From: Aptenodytes patagonicus
Taxonomy: Eukaryota; Chordata; Aves; Sphenisciformes; Spheniscidae
Assembly (NCBI RefSeq): GCF_965638725.1
Contig: NC_134962.1
Location: 1,061,501-1,125,500, forward strand
Direction of reading: 5' to 3'
Length of the DNA stretch: 64,000 nucleotides
Shown here: positions 52,501 through 62,929 of the stretch, one piece after another
Layout of the letters: every line of letters begins with the position of its first letter
Numbering within the stretch: position 1 is the stretch's first letter
Translations under genes and position numbers: made by a program
Notes under the pieces: generated by a model
The model's input: the letters and a program-made list of their open reading frames with translations, nothing else
Databases searched by the model: none
What the model was told of the DNA's origin: nothing

Positions 52501-52966
52501 CTCCCCCCCGGGGCCCGCACCTCTCCCCACGGCGGGGGGGGGGTGGGGAAGGCCACAGCCCAGCCCGCCGCCCCCTCCCCTCCCCGCCTCCCCTCCCCGC
52601 CCGGCCTCCGGGGGCTCACGTTGGTGTAGGGCGGGCGGTGGTGGCGGTACTCGATCCACGGCGGTACGGCCAGGGTCCGGTTGAGGGCGCGGGCGAAGGC
52701 CAGGGCGCCCAAGAAGTGCTCGGCCTGGTTCCCGAACCGGCCTGCAAGAGGGGCGAGAGCGGGGCTCAGCCGGCGCCTCCGCCGGAGGGAGGGGGGGGCT
52801 CCGCCGGGGGGGGGCTCCGCCGCGGCGGGAGGGCCTCACCCATGCAGGGACAGTAGAGCAGGTAACCGGCCGCGTCCCAGGCGGGCGCCGCGCCGCCTCC
52901 CGCCGCCATCGCCGCCGCCGCCGCCAGCAGCAGGAGGAGGAGGACGGCGACCGGCGGCGCCGCCAT
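49514..52966 (-). CDS. POFUT1: POFUT1, GDP-fucose protein O-fucosyltransferase 1 (complete)
   Basis: Seven exons 5' to 3': 52840-52966, 52620-52741, 52254-52436, 51521-51633, 50638-50830, 50136-50378 and 49514-49702. Phases close, giving 389 aa (human 388). The enzyme adds O-fucose to Ser/Thr in EGF repeats of Notch and other proteins, in the ER lumen. Visible features are an N-terminal signal peptide (six Leu, then an Ala run), the mature start near [19 protein letters not shown], the sequon NRT in the second exon, and the GDP-fucose-binding segment [10 protein letters not shown] with Arg 241 (human Arg 240, from memory catalytic). The C-terminal RDEF is an ER-retention signal (KDEL-like). 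The start ATG lies in a perfect Kozak context (GCCGCCATGG). The second human sequon (FNKSE) reads FDKSE here. The gene shares a promoter region with PLAGL2. Confidence 0.97.
51794..51835. repeat. 21-bp tandem duplication in a POFUT1 intron
   Basis: Two adjacent copies of a unit containing AGAGGGAAACACGTTAAAGA, with period 21. Confidence 0.85.
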
Positions 52967-53100
52967 GGCGGCTCGGCGGAGGTCAGGGAGAGGCGGCCCC
53001 ATCCCGGCATGCCCCGGGGCCCGCCGGAACGGCCTCTCTAGCGGGAAGCGGCCAGCAGCGAGGCGGAAGCGGGAGAGCGACGTCACTCCCACAATGCCCC
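52967..53100. promoter_or_regulatory. POFUT1-PLAGL2 bidirectional promoter
   Basis: Fewer than 200 bases separate the POFUT1 start codon (minus) from the PLAGL2 exon-1 donor (plus), within a CpG island covering about 52.2-53.6 kb. A CRE-like GACGTCA lies at 53079-53085. No TATA box is seen, as expected for a divergent CpG promoter. As I recall, human POFUT1 and PLAGL2 are also head to head. Confidence 0.75.
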
Positions 53101-53161
53101 GCACAATGGGGCCGCCGGGGCCTGGGCCGGAGCCGCGCCTGGCAGGGCCCGGGGGAACGGG
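53100..53161 (+). other. PLAGL2: Probable PLAGL2 noncoding exon 1
   Basis: A strong plus-strand donor (GAACGGG followed by GTGAGTGC, boundary 53161) in the CpG island. PLAGL2 in mammals starts with a noncoding exon; the 5' end here is a guess. Confidence 0.55.
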
Positions 53162-56100
53162 GTGAGTGCGGGGGGGGGGGGAAAGGGGGGCGGCACCGGA
53201 GGAAGGGGGGTGAGGGGCGGCGTCACGGCGGCCCCCTCCTCTCGGCGGCGGGGTCCCCTCGGGGGAGAGGGGGGCGTGTGAGGAGGAGGAGGAGGAGGAG
53301 GGGGGGGGCGTAGGCCGGGCCCGCCTCTCCCCCTCCCTCCCCTCAGGGCTGCGCCATGGTAACGGGGGGGGGGGGGCGGCACGTGTGCTCCCCCTGGCAC
53401 CGGCCCGGCCGCATCCACGGACCCTTCCCCGGGGCGGGGGCGGGGGGTGTCCCCGTTTCCCTCCCGGCGCAAACAGCGGAGCGGGTTGCAACCAGCACGG
53501 CCGCGCTCTGTCCTGGCGGCTCTGCAGCCACTTCGGGGCTGAGGGGGTGAAAAAAAGCGGGTTTTTGCAGCATAAATAAATCATCCCGGAGCCACGTTGG
53601 CGTTTGGGGTTTTCCCGGTGGTGCGGGGAAGGGGGTTTGGGCTTTTAAAATCCCGTCCGTTGTCATGTCAGGGAAGTGGAGGGCGAAAAAGGCGCTCGGT
53701 CAGATGGGAAAAGCATCCTACGGGAAAGGTGCAGCAGCTTTTCCCTGGGCTTTCAGAGTAAATGCAAACTTTACGCGGAGTTTTTCCAGAATCTGTAAGT
53801 GATCAAGTGGGGGAAACTGATACTGAGGCTTGAGCAGCTCAACTAGAAAAAATGAGCCTGTTCGGATGTAAAAACCTACATAGCTGGAAACGGCCAGAGT
53901 CACTCGCTGCAAGAAAATAATCGTTTTCATAGGGGAAATCGGGGAATCATAATGACATGGGAGTTGTGTGACTGTAGGAAAACTGTACAAAAAGGGTCAA
54001 TGCGAGATGTGTAAGGAGGTAGGAGAGTGATTTTTACATCCAGATGTGGCATTGGCAAGGCTGGTACTGAAGTACTGTGTCTAGGTCTGGTATCCACTTT
54101 TTTCCCCTTTGTAATTAAAAAAAAAAAACAACCCAATATCGGAAAATGGCAGAGGATGTGGAAAAGGCACAAAGTGATCTGAGGTCCGGAAGCAGTGCCT
54201 TGCAGTCAGGCGTCGGAGCTGGACTCGGTTAGAACGCTGTAAGGAAAGTAGGGGGTGATTTTGTCACTCTGTGTGGGGACTTCGAAAGACCCGCTCCGAG
54301 GGGTGTTGCTGCAGCAGTTTAAGGTGTTGCGGTCACTGGTTGTCGTGTAGGAAAGTCAATAAAAGAGTGAGTGAACCCGTGCCCCGGACGGGACGGTGCC
54401 AGGTCTGACACTGCAGCTGGGATCGCTGCAGAAGCTGGGTTTGAGGCACGACACCGGGCTGAGGCTGAGTGCCCGGTGGATTCTAGCCTCTGCTTTCTGC
54501 CACGTAGCTGGTACCATCCGCCTGAGCCAGTTTCAGCTTTAACAACTTAAAATAGCTTAGCAAACCCGAGTGGGGGACTGATCTGTCTGGGGGAGGAAAA
54601 ATGTAAAAAGAAGTGACTTTTCGGCTGGGTAAGTTCCTTCAGCCACACCAGCGTGCAGCTGTACAACAGCCGGGCCAGTGCAGCGCAGAAGCGGGTGGTG
54701 GGGACTGAGGGGGCACGGGAGTCCCTAGGTCAACTTCTCTGTCCCTGCAGGAAGAAAAGTGACAGTACTGGAGCAGCTCCTTAGCAAAGGCACAGCGGGA
54801 CTCAGCAGGTAGAAGCCAAAGGACAGCCAAATACAAACCAGACGCAAGAGAGGCCCTTTAGAAAAGAGAAACCGCAGCTCCACAATCCAGGGGCTGGTCA
54901 GGCAGCCTGCCAGGCCCCGTGTCCCTGCCTCCCACTAATGCCGCACACCCACTCCGGCCAGATCAGCACAGCTTTGCCGTTGGTCCGGTCGGAGAACTCA
55001 TCCAGGCTCCTTTTTATTTTTTCCTGATTATTTTTAACCTGGGCAGTTCCCCGATCTGGTTCCCAGCCTAGGTCACAAGGTTTTCCTGCGCAGCCGAGGA
55101 ACGGTGCTCCGTGTCACAGGAGTGACTTCGAGGGGCAGAAACTGTGCAGAAATGCTGTATCATTGAACCACGCTTTGAGAAGGATTAAACACTGGGACAA
55201 ACTGTCAAAGCAGGTGGCGGACTCTATCCCAGGGACTTTCTGTGAAGCCCAAGAGCTTTTTTGTACTATGTACCAATTCAGACGTACCTCATTGTTCTCT
55301 GTGCAGTGACAAGTGGCCGGAATCTCATACATAACGTACGATCCATCAGCTTATATGAGCTCTTCTAGCTTGAATTTGCACAAACCCGATGACTGTAGTA
55401 ATGAAATATTTCATATAAGTTGGCAGCCAGTGGGAATCCAGCTCTCAGGTGGATCGTATTTTTTTCCAGCTCTGTGTTCACCCTGCCAGCCTCTTAGCCT
55501 CTGCAGAACTGAAGCAGAGGAAGATTCATCTGGTGATGGGGGTTTTCTGTAACCAACTTACCTGAGATTTCTGGACCTGCATGGGCTAGACGTATTTTTT
55601 CCAGCACTAGTACAAAACTTTCCAAGATAACCGGGTTTCCCAGTGCTGGTACAAAGGCTGTGACCTACAAGATGTTCTCTGAACAAGTGCAGGTGAGGTG
55701 TTTCCAGACAGCGGTGACTGTTTCTCTCTGGTGGGTACAGAGTTACAGGGAACAGGGAGCACCTTGGGAACGTTCTTTGGGAAATGTTACTAAGAAAACT
55801 AATTGAGTTTTTTAAAATGTAAATATGTAGATCAGGCAGAGAGCTTTGTATGTTGTTGACCTTCCACTGCTACTGTGTTTCACTGATACTACGCGAGACC
55901 CTGATCTTGTTTTTCCTTTCTTATTCCACAGCTGTCAGTGTCCTACCACATGCATTTAGACTTAGAAACAGACCCAGATAGGTAGAGTCCTTTTTCTTGC
56001 TAGAACCTTAAAATGTTACAGGACAGTTGATGAAATTTTACGATAATCAATTACAGAAATTATCATGTCTTAACTCATTTGTATTTGGGTTTCTGCTCTG

Positions 56101-57791
56101 AAGCCAATAGGTAGCTTATGCGCCTCACTATTAAAGACAGCAAAATTCAAACTCTGTCTTCTTTCAGGTAGCTTTGAAACTGGCACGGATGGCTGAGCTT
56201 GTTCAGAGGGAAAGCAGCAACTACCTGGCGAAAGTGGGAGAGACTCCCGGAACGCGTGCACGGCTCTGAAGCAGGAGGTAGAGAACATTTATCTTTTCCG
56301 GCACACGTCTCTTACAGGGGTGAAATATTCACAGTCTTAGAGACCTACAAAGGAAGACTTCTCGGAACTGCAGGACTCCTGCACCCTGAGGGGTAGGAGC
56401 AGCCGTCACAGCACGCTGGGTTGTACCAACGTGGCACCTCAGCAGTTCTAGTCCTTTATTGTTGTGCTCTGCCTGAGTACATTCAGCCCGCACAAAACTG
56501 AATTCCGTTCTTAATGGACGTTTCCAAACCTCATAGTGACACATTTTCTTGGAGTCGTCCCGTTTCCCGGTGTTTTCCATCCTGAGGGAACCACTCATGG
56601 TATTGTGAGTGATGGTGTAGTTACAGTTATTGTTGTTTCAGCTATTCATAACGTTCAGTGGTGCACTTTCTTAATGGGGGTTGGTTAGTTCCCTCGTAGT
56701 TGCACATCCTGCCCACAACTGGCACTCGTGTTGATGTGCAGGCAGGAAGTTCCTCCTTCTGAAGCAATCATGGAGTGAGAAAGAGCTTGAGGGTTTGATG
56801 CTATTTTAAGAAGAGTTTCTCAGGCAGCTAAATTCAGTGAAAGAGATCTTTTCTGAGGTTTTTATTTCAGCTAACCGTTTACCAGTTTAGGTGTTGGTAG
56901 AACCATATAAAAATGCAGTACTTTACCAACAAGACAGACACAACTCAAGAACAACCTGCTAAGAGAGATTAACGTACATTTTCATCAACATGAAAGCCAG
57001 CAGAGCATACAGGAGGTCTATTTTGTTGAACAGGAAACAGTTTGAGCTTCCATTATCGATGGATGAGAGCGTAAAAGAAAAAAAAAAATTAAAAATTGCT
57101 CATTACTGTAGAAAACTTGCTAATCCAGAGAGGCAGAATCTGCCCCACAGTAGAAAAGTGAAAATATTATGACTAATCACACCCTGAAGAGAAGCAGCAT
57201 CTGTTGCCTTCCTGAAAAAGGTGTGATGTTGCTAATAATAGCGAGTTTTCTTCCCCAGCCCTGTTGACCCACGTGTGGTAATTCAGATTGGTTTGCTAGG
57301 AGATGGTCTTACTGGTGCACCAGGTTGGTAGCAGAGTGGATGAAGCAAAAAATACAAGAGAACCTTAGTTTCTCTGAGAAGCTCTAGAAGGGAATTCCGT
57401 GCAAGCAAAGATCAAGAGCAAGTGAGAACAGACTATGAGGAACATGGAAAAAAGGGGATGAGAAGTGATCCACAGAACAGACGGGGAAAGGTGAGGTATT
57501 TAGAGCTACAAAGAGACACCTCTCTACAATATTTCAGGAGAAAATGCATGTAACAAGTAACACTGCCTCTTAATAGTTGCAAAAATGTAATTCGGCGAAA
57601 GTTTAACATCATTTTATTCAGGTAACAGGGGTTAAGGGAGAAAAGAACGAAACGTATTCTGGAGATGGGAGTTTCCCATGTCTGCGAACACGCATCTTCA
57701 CATGTTTATAATGCTTGTTGAATGCTCACACGTGTTTGTGTGCACAGGTGAAAGGTGCAGGGTCTTAACACCAACCCTTCTGTGATTTCAG
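53162..57791 (+). other. PLAGL2 intron 1 (4.6 kb)
   Basis: Begins with G-rich and GGA-repeat sequence (53170-53310), then ordinary AT-richer sequence. No exon, RNA gene or known repeat recognised. Confidence 0.6.
53278..53310. repeat. GGA/G-rich simple repeat
   Basis: A run of GAG/GGA triplets followed by a G homopolymer, purine-rich on the plus strand at the start of PLAGL2 intron 1. Confidence 0.8.
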
Positions 57792-57924
57792 ATGAAGATG
57801 TTTTGCTATTAAAGCAGTTCGGTCACAGGGGGTTCCAACGGAAAACTGCACCGGGACAACATCACGGCAAGACGCCTGCAGGCTCAAGTTCTGCTTGACA
57901 TGGCCATGTTCTACTAGACCTGCC
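57792..57924 (+). other. PLAGL2: PLAGL2 exon 2 5'UTR with two short upstream ORFs
   Basis: The acceptor GATTTCAG ends at 57791. The leader then contains ATG AAG ATG TTT TGC TAT TAA (57792-57812) and ATG GCC ATG TTC TAC TAG (57900-57917). The second ends only 7 bases before the main ATG. The exon start is inferred from the splice-site match. Confidence 0.55.
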
Positions 57925-60341
57925 ATGACGGCATTTTTTCCCAGTGTTCCCAACTGGATTCAAGATGCAAAGCAGGAGGAGGAAGAGACAGGCTGGAAAT
58001 TAGTCCCCAGACCAAGAGGTGAAGAGACCGAAAGTCAGGGAAAATGCCAATGTGAAATATCGGAGACCTCCTTCACTAATGTGGACAAGCTGAGAACTCA
58101 CACACTTTCTCATACTGAGCAGAGACCATACAACTGCCCTCAGCTGCACTGTGGCAAAGCCTTTGCTTCTAAGTACAAGCTATATAGGTAGGTAACTGCT
58201 GAGTGCCTCTGCCGAACAATGCTGCCCTACCAGAAGAGAGGGGAAAACCCCTCCATCATGTTTTTTTGCTTGAATTTCTGAGAAGGTGGAGGAGGGGGAA
58301 TGCCCTTGTTACCCTGCAAAGCAGTTGAGTGCCAGACGTTACCATACTTGGCATCTCTTTAAGCACCTTCCAGAGAACCTCAGCTAATATTTTATCCTGA
58401 GCTCAAGCTGTTTTCTGTTTTACTAAGGAGGAAATTGAAGCAGAAAGTGAAGTTCACAGATTAAAAAACAAAATGAAAAGCAAGAATAGCATTCGCATTT
58501 CATAAGCCCTACCTCTAACTTTAATCACAGGAATATTTCTATGGCAGCCATTGTTCTAGCATGGAGAAGTAGAGTTCCTATTTACATACTGAAATATAGC
58601 AGAGAATAATTAAGTGATATGATCACTAGGAACTTGAAACTAGGTGAACTACAGTGTCAGGGAGTGTAAGATACCGTGAAATCAATCCACAGTGGCTGTC
58701 AACAGACATTGCCACAGTCTGATGCCTCCTGATGAAATGAAGCCGTCTCACCAGCAGACAAGCATTTCTTGTCATAGACTACCAAGGTTTTCTTTGTCAT
58801 TTCCCCCTTTGATAGCCTCAACAGAGAGAACAGGAGCTGAGTAGACGACTGAAGTATACCTGTGCGGAGGTGATGCGTTCTAGGGAGGACGGGCACTGCT
58901 GAGACAGACTCTGTAACTGTTGCTTGAAATGTTGTGCTGCTGTGCCTGGAGAGTCCCCGCTGCTCAGGCTGTCAGGGCAGCATCTTTTAGTGGCGGTAAA
59001 ATGCCATCTGGGATTTTTGTGGCATAAAGCGTAGAACGCAAGGAAAATTTTGAAAAAGTAGCGTGTGTTCTCTTAGGGGTTGGACGCTAGTCTAAACTTT
59101 CCTGCTTTTCTCCCAAAAGGCATATGGCCACGCACTCTGCTCAGAAGCCTCATCAGTGTATGTACTGTGAGAAGATGTTTCACCGGAAAGATCACCTTCG
59201 CAACCACCTCCAGACCCACGATCCCAACAAGGAGGCCCTCCACTGTCCTGAGTGTGGCAAGAACTACAACACGAAACTCGGCTTCAGGCGACATCTGGCC
59301 ATGCACGCAGCTGCCAGTGGTGATCTCAGCTGCAAAGTATGCCTCCAGACGTTTGAAAGTACCCAAGTCCTGCTGGAGCACCTCAAAGCTCATTCTAGAC
59401 GGGCTTCTGGTGGAGCGAAGGAAAAGAAGCATCCGTGTGACCACTGTGATAGGCGCTTCTACACCCGGAAAGATGTGCGAAGACACTTGGTAGTGCACAC
59501 GGGGCGGAAGGACTTCTTGTGCCAGTACTGTGCTCAGAGGTTTGGGAGGAAAGATCATCTGACCAGGCACATGAAGAAAAGCCACTCCCAGGAACTGCTG
59601 AAGATTAAGACAGAGCCAGTTGACATGCTGGGTCTCCTAAGCTGCAGCTCATCTGTCGCAGTGAAAGAAGAGCTGAGTCCCGTCCTGTGTATGGCATCCA
59701 GAGACATGCTAGGTGGTAAGAGCTTCCCTGGCATGTTGCCTGTGGGCATGTACAGCACACATCTCCAAACCATGCCAAGCTCAGGGATGCCCCATTCTTT
59801 GGTTCCTAATTCTCTTCCAATGGGAATGAGCTATCCTCTGGAGTCTTCTTCTCCCATCTCCTCCCCACCGCAACCTCCTCCAAAGTATCAGCTTGGATCT
59901 ACCTCATATTTGCCTGAGAAACTACCCAAAGTAGAGGTGGACAGCTTTTTGTCAGACTTCCCTGGCAGCCTGTCTCTCTCATCTGGTGAGCCTCAGTCCT
60001 CTTCGCCTCAGCCACCCCCCCTGGATGAGGCTTTGCTTTCCAAGAGCCCTGCTAACCTTTCAGAGGCTCTCTGTGCTGCTAACATGGACTTTTCTCATCT
60101 TCTTGGCTTCCTCCCCCTAAATCTTCCTCCTTGCAATCCACCTGTATCATCGGGGGGATTGGTCATGGGCTACTCACAGGGGGAGACACAGCCACTGCTT
60201 ACCACTTTGCAACATCAACCTCAAGAATCTCCTGGAGCTGGGGCCTCGCTGAACTTTGGGCCCCTTCATTCATTGCCCCCTGTCTTCACCTCCAGCTTGA
60301 GCACAACCACGCTGCCACGTTTCCACCAGGCATTCCAATAA
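57925..60341 (+). CDS. PLAGL2: PLAGL2, PLAG-family C2H2 zinc-finger transcription factor (complete)
   Basis: Two coding exons, 57925-58187 and 59120-60341 (stop TAA 60339-60341), joined through a split Arg codon (AG|G), give 494 aa (human 496). The start matches human MTTFFTSVPPWIQDAKQEEE (here MTAFFPSVPNWIQDAKQEEE) and has G at -3. Six standard C2H2 fingers are at C71-H93, C101-H121, C130-H150, C159-H179, C194-H214 and C222-H243. An N-terminal degenerate finger (C41/C43...H59/H63) precedes them, as in the family. The C-terminal half is a Ser/Pro-rich activation region with likely sumoylation sites (IKTE, VKEE, PKVE) and ends TTLPRFHQAFQ. It binds GC-rich DNA in the nucleus and activates growth genes such as IGF2 in the PLAG family. 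It is head to head with POFUT1. Confidence 0.97.
58188..59119 (+). other. PLAGL2 intron 2, no other feature
   Basis: A 932-base GT-AG intron. The acceptor CTTTTCTCCCAAAAG is the only notable element. Confidence 0.75.
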
Positions 60342-60862
60342 GCTGAAAAATAGCACTGGAGAACAGATCTTTCAGTCACCCTTTTGTGGAGAGCCTTAAA
60401 AACGCACAACTCTTACTTCCCTTTAGGGTGTGAAAGCTTTGCAAAGCTGTTTCAGACAGGAGGTTTCTGATCTCTGGAGGGAGCACTTGTAGACCGGAAC
60501 AGCAGATATCCCCATGCAAGTCCCAGTCCTGTACAGCGAAAAGATTTCAGCTAATAGACTGGATATATTTTATCTAATTTTTAATCTGTGAATCGGGAGC
60601 CGCGCTTAGCACTGACCTTCCCTGAGATCCCGGAGCTATGTTCTTCTTTGGGAAGGGACTGTCCCTGAGAAGGAGGTGAGACTCTTTCATCTTGGGCTAA
60701 ACTTTCGAAGAGTCCAGCTTCCATTTCATGTTATCACACTGCAATTCTGGCAAAACAGCCAACACCTCCACACGGAGAAGGAGGAGAAGTCAGGATACCT
60801 GCTCTGTATGAAGCCAACGGGGAAGAGGCTGTCCTTCCCCACTACCTCTCATCCCATCACCT

Positions 60863-60900
60863 AATACAGCTTACTCCACCGAATACAGCTTACTCCAGTG
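60863..60900. repeat. 19-bp tandem duplication
   Basis: Two adjacent copies of AATACAGCTTACTCCA plus a variable tail, in the PLAGL2 3'UTR. Confidence 0.85.
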
Positions 60901-62902
60901 TTAAGCAACAAGACCGTTTACGTAGTGAATTCAGAGATGTCACCTCATTCTTTGCAGAGCTGTTAGGTTAAACTCATCACAGTGAACATTGTTTACACAA
61001 CACAAATCTGTTTCTGCCATTACAAAAATAGGAGGCACCAGAATACACTGGTTTTATATCTGGTGTAGCTAGAACACTGTTTACACAACGAAGTCAGGTT
61101 GCACTGATTTCTCTTCACTTATCATGTTCTTCCCCCATGGGGAAATACACTGCTTTTTGGACCACTGTAGGCGTGCATTTTGCCACTGTAGGCAGCAGCT
61201 TCCTGCGTTTTCTCTCTGGCTATCCACGTGTCAAGGGGATGGAGCAGCTCTCACAACTTAGCTTGTTTTTGTGGTGTATGGATAGAGCCCTTTTAAATAT
61301 CTCCCACAGGCAAACAGATCGCGCATCTGTTCTGGAAACCAAAGCATGTGAAAAAGCTGGGTTAGGAGCTCGGGGCTGGCAGCATCGAGTACTGTCGTAC
61401 CAGGCATGGATGAGCTCAGGCTGCAGGCGCCCGGCTCCGTAGGTTCCCTTGAGATGAGGAACAGAGTACGAGTTTCTAGGTGGTTTTTTTTTTACCACAA
61501 CAGTTCAGTGAGGTCAGTGCCCTTTTGGCTTATCCATGAAGCAGTCTCAAGAGGTTATTTTTACCTCTATCCTAGGGTGATAACATCCAGGAATTGGGAG
61601 GAAATATCGGTCCCAGCTTCATGTATACTCTATTGGTGTATTTGAAGCATTTTTCCCAACACTAATAGTCCTAACGAACGCTGAGGGTTTGGGCCTGCAG
61701 TCACCCTTTCACTTAGGATTTGGTTCCACTGGCCTTTTTGTTCTCTCCTTCTCGAGCCTTGTCTCCTGAAGTTAAAGTCCTGCTTCCCCTGCTCCCTGCC
61801 TCGCCTCTTAAATTCTTCCATGGACTGTGTACCTACTGAGGGCAGAAGGGTTACACTGAAGTGGCAGCCAGCTGCTGATGTCATTTAGCATCTGTATCAT
61901 CTCCTGCTCTCATTTTCCTGGGCCCTTGCACTGCAAATGGTAACACATGGAGGTCGATCTCACTATACGTTGGTGCATGTTTATGAATATAGACACGCGG
62001 ATCTTCATACCTCGGCATGGAGGAACCATTGTAGGCCAATATAAACCAGGAAATCTGTCAATATTGTTCTCCGTAAATCTAGAAAATGCAAAATCTACCT
62101 CTACTCTGTTATCTCAGCTCCTTCAGTGAAGCCAGATGCTGTCCTCCCTCATCTCCCCAGAGCACGTCCATTTCAGTCAGTGCATATTACTTTCTGCCGA
62201 GCCATTGATCCCACAGCGTGACATTAGCCGTGCCTCGTTTGTTCATAGGCTTGCCCCCCTTCCATTTTACTCAAGAATTTTATTTTTAATTTAGTTTAGT
62301 AATTCTTCCCAGAATGACTGTTTAGTGATCCATTGATTCTTCAAAACATAGATCAGTTGTTTTAGGTTAGCCAGCAACGCTGCAAATAATACTTTTGTAT
62401 CAAAATGTAATATAAGATTTATTTACCTCCTGTGGCCATGATCTCCCCGAGTTAAATGCAGTACTTCCTTTTCTCCACTGTAAAACGTTGCCTTTCGAAG
62501 TTCAACGAGTGCCTTCTTGTTCTCTAACATAGAAAAGGTAAATAGGGCATTTCAGCTAGTCTTCTATTTACCGTCATTGAATACCTCAGGCCTGTCTTCT
62601 ATTGCTTTTCTCTTTGCAAATTAAAGAGTTTCACACTGTCATCAATTATATGCAAGCCTTATCCCTGCCTTCAGTTCAGAGGATTTTTAAATAAATAAAT
62701 AGTCAGAACTGATTACTTACTGCAAGTGAGGATTATCAGATTTATGCAAAGCCATCATACACCACCTTCTGTTTCAGAACATTCAGCTTTCTTGCTTTTT
62801 GCCTGCATTGTACTCTGAACAGATGTCATCACTGGAATTCCTTTAGCAGTGGTAGCTAAACTTAGAGCCAGGCATCTTTTTCCTACCAGTAGTCTGTCAA
62901 AG

Positions 62903-62908
62903 AATAAA
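62903..62908 (+). terminator. PLAGL2: PLAGL2 poly(A) signal (best candidate)
   Basis: AATAAA followed by T- and GT-rich sequence (ttttgctattatttg, cacgtgtgattt). Overlapping AATAAA copies at 62690-62699 are alternatives. Confidence 0.5.
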
Positions 62909-62929
62909 TGGAATTCATTTTGCTATTAT

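Larger units (their letters stand above)
60342..62925 (+). other. PLAGL2: PLAGL2 3'UTR
   Basis: Sequence after the stop with no coding signal. It contains a 19-bp tandem duplication (60863-60900) and two let-7 seed matches (CTACCTC at 60842-60848 and 62095-62101). The end is placed at the best late poly(A) signal and could be further right. Confidence 0.6.
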
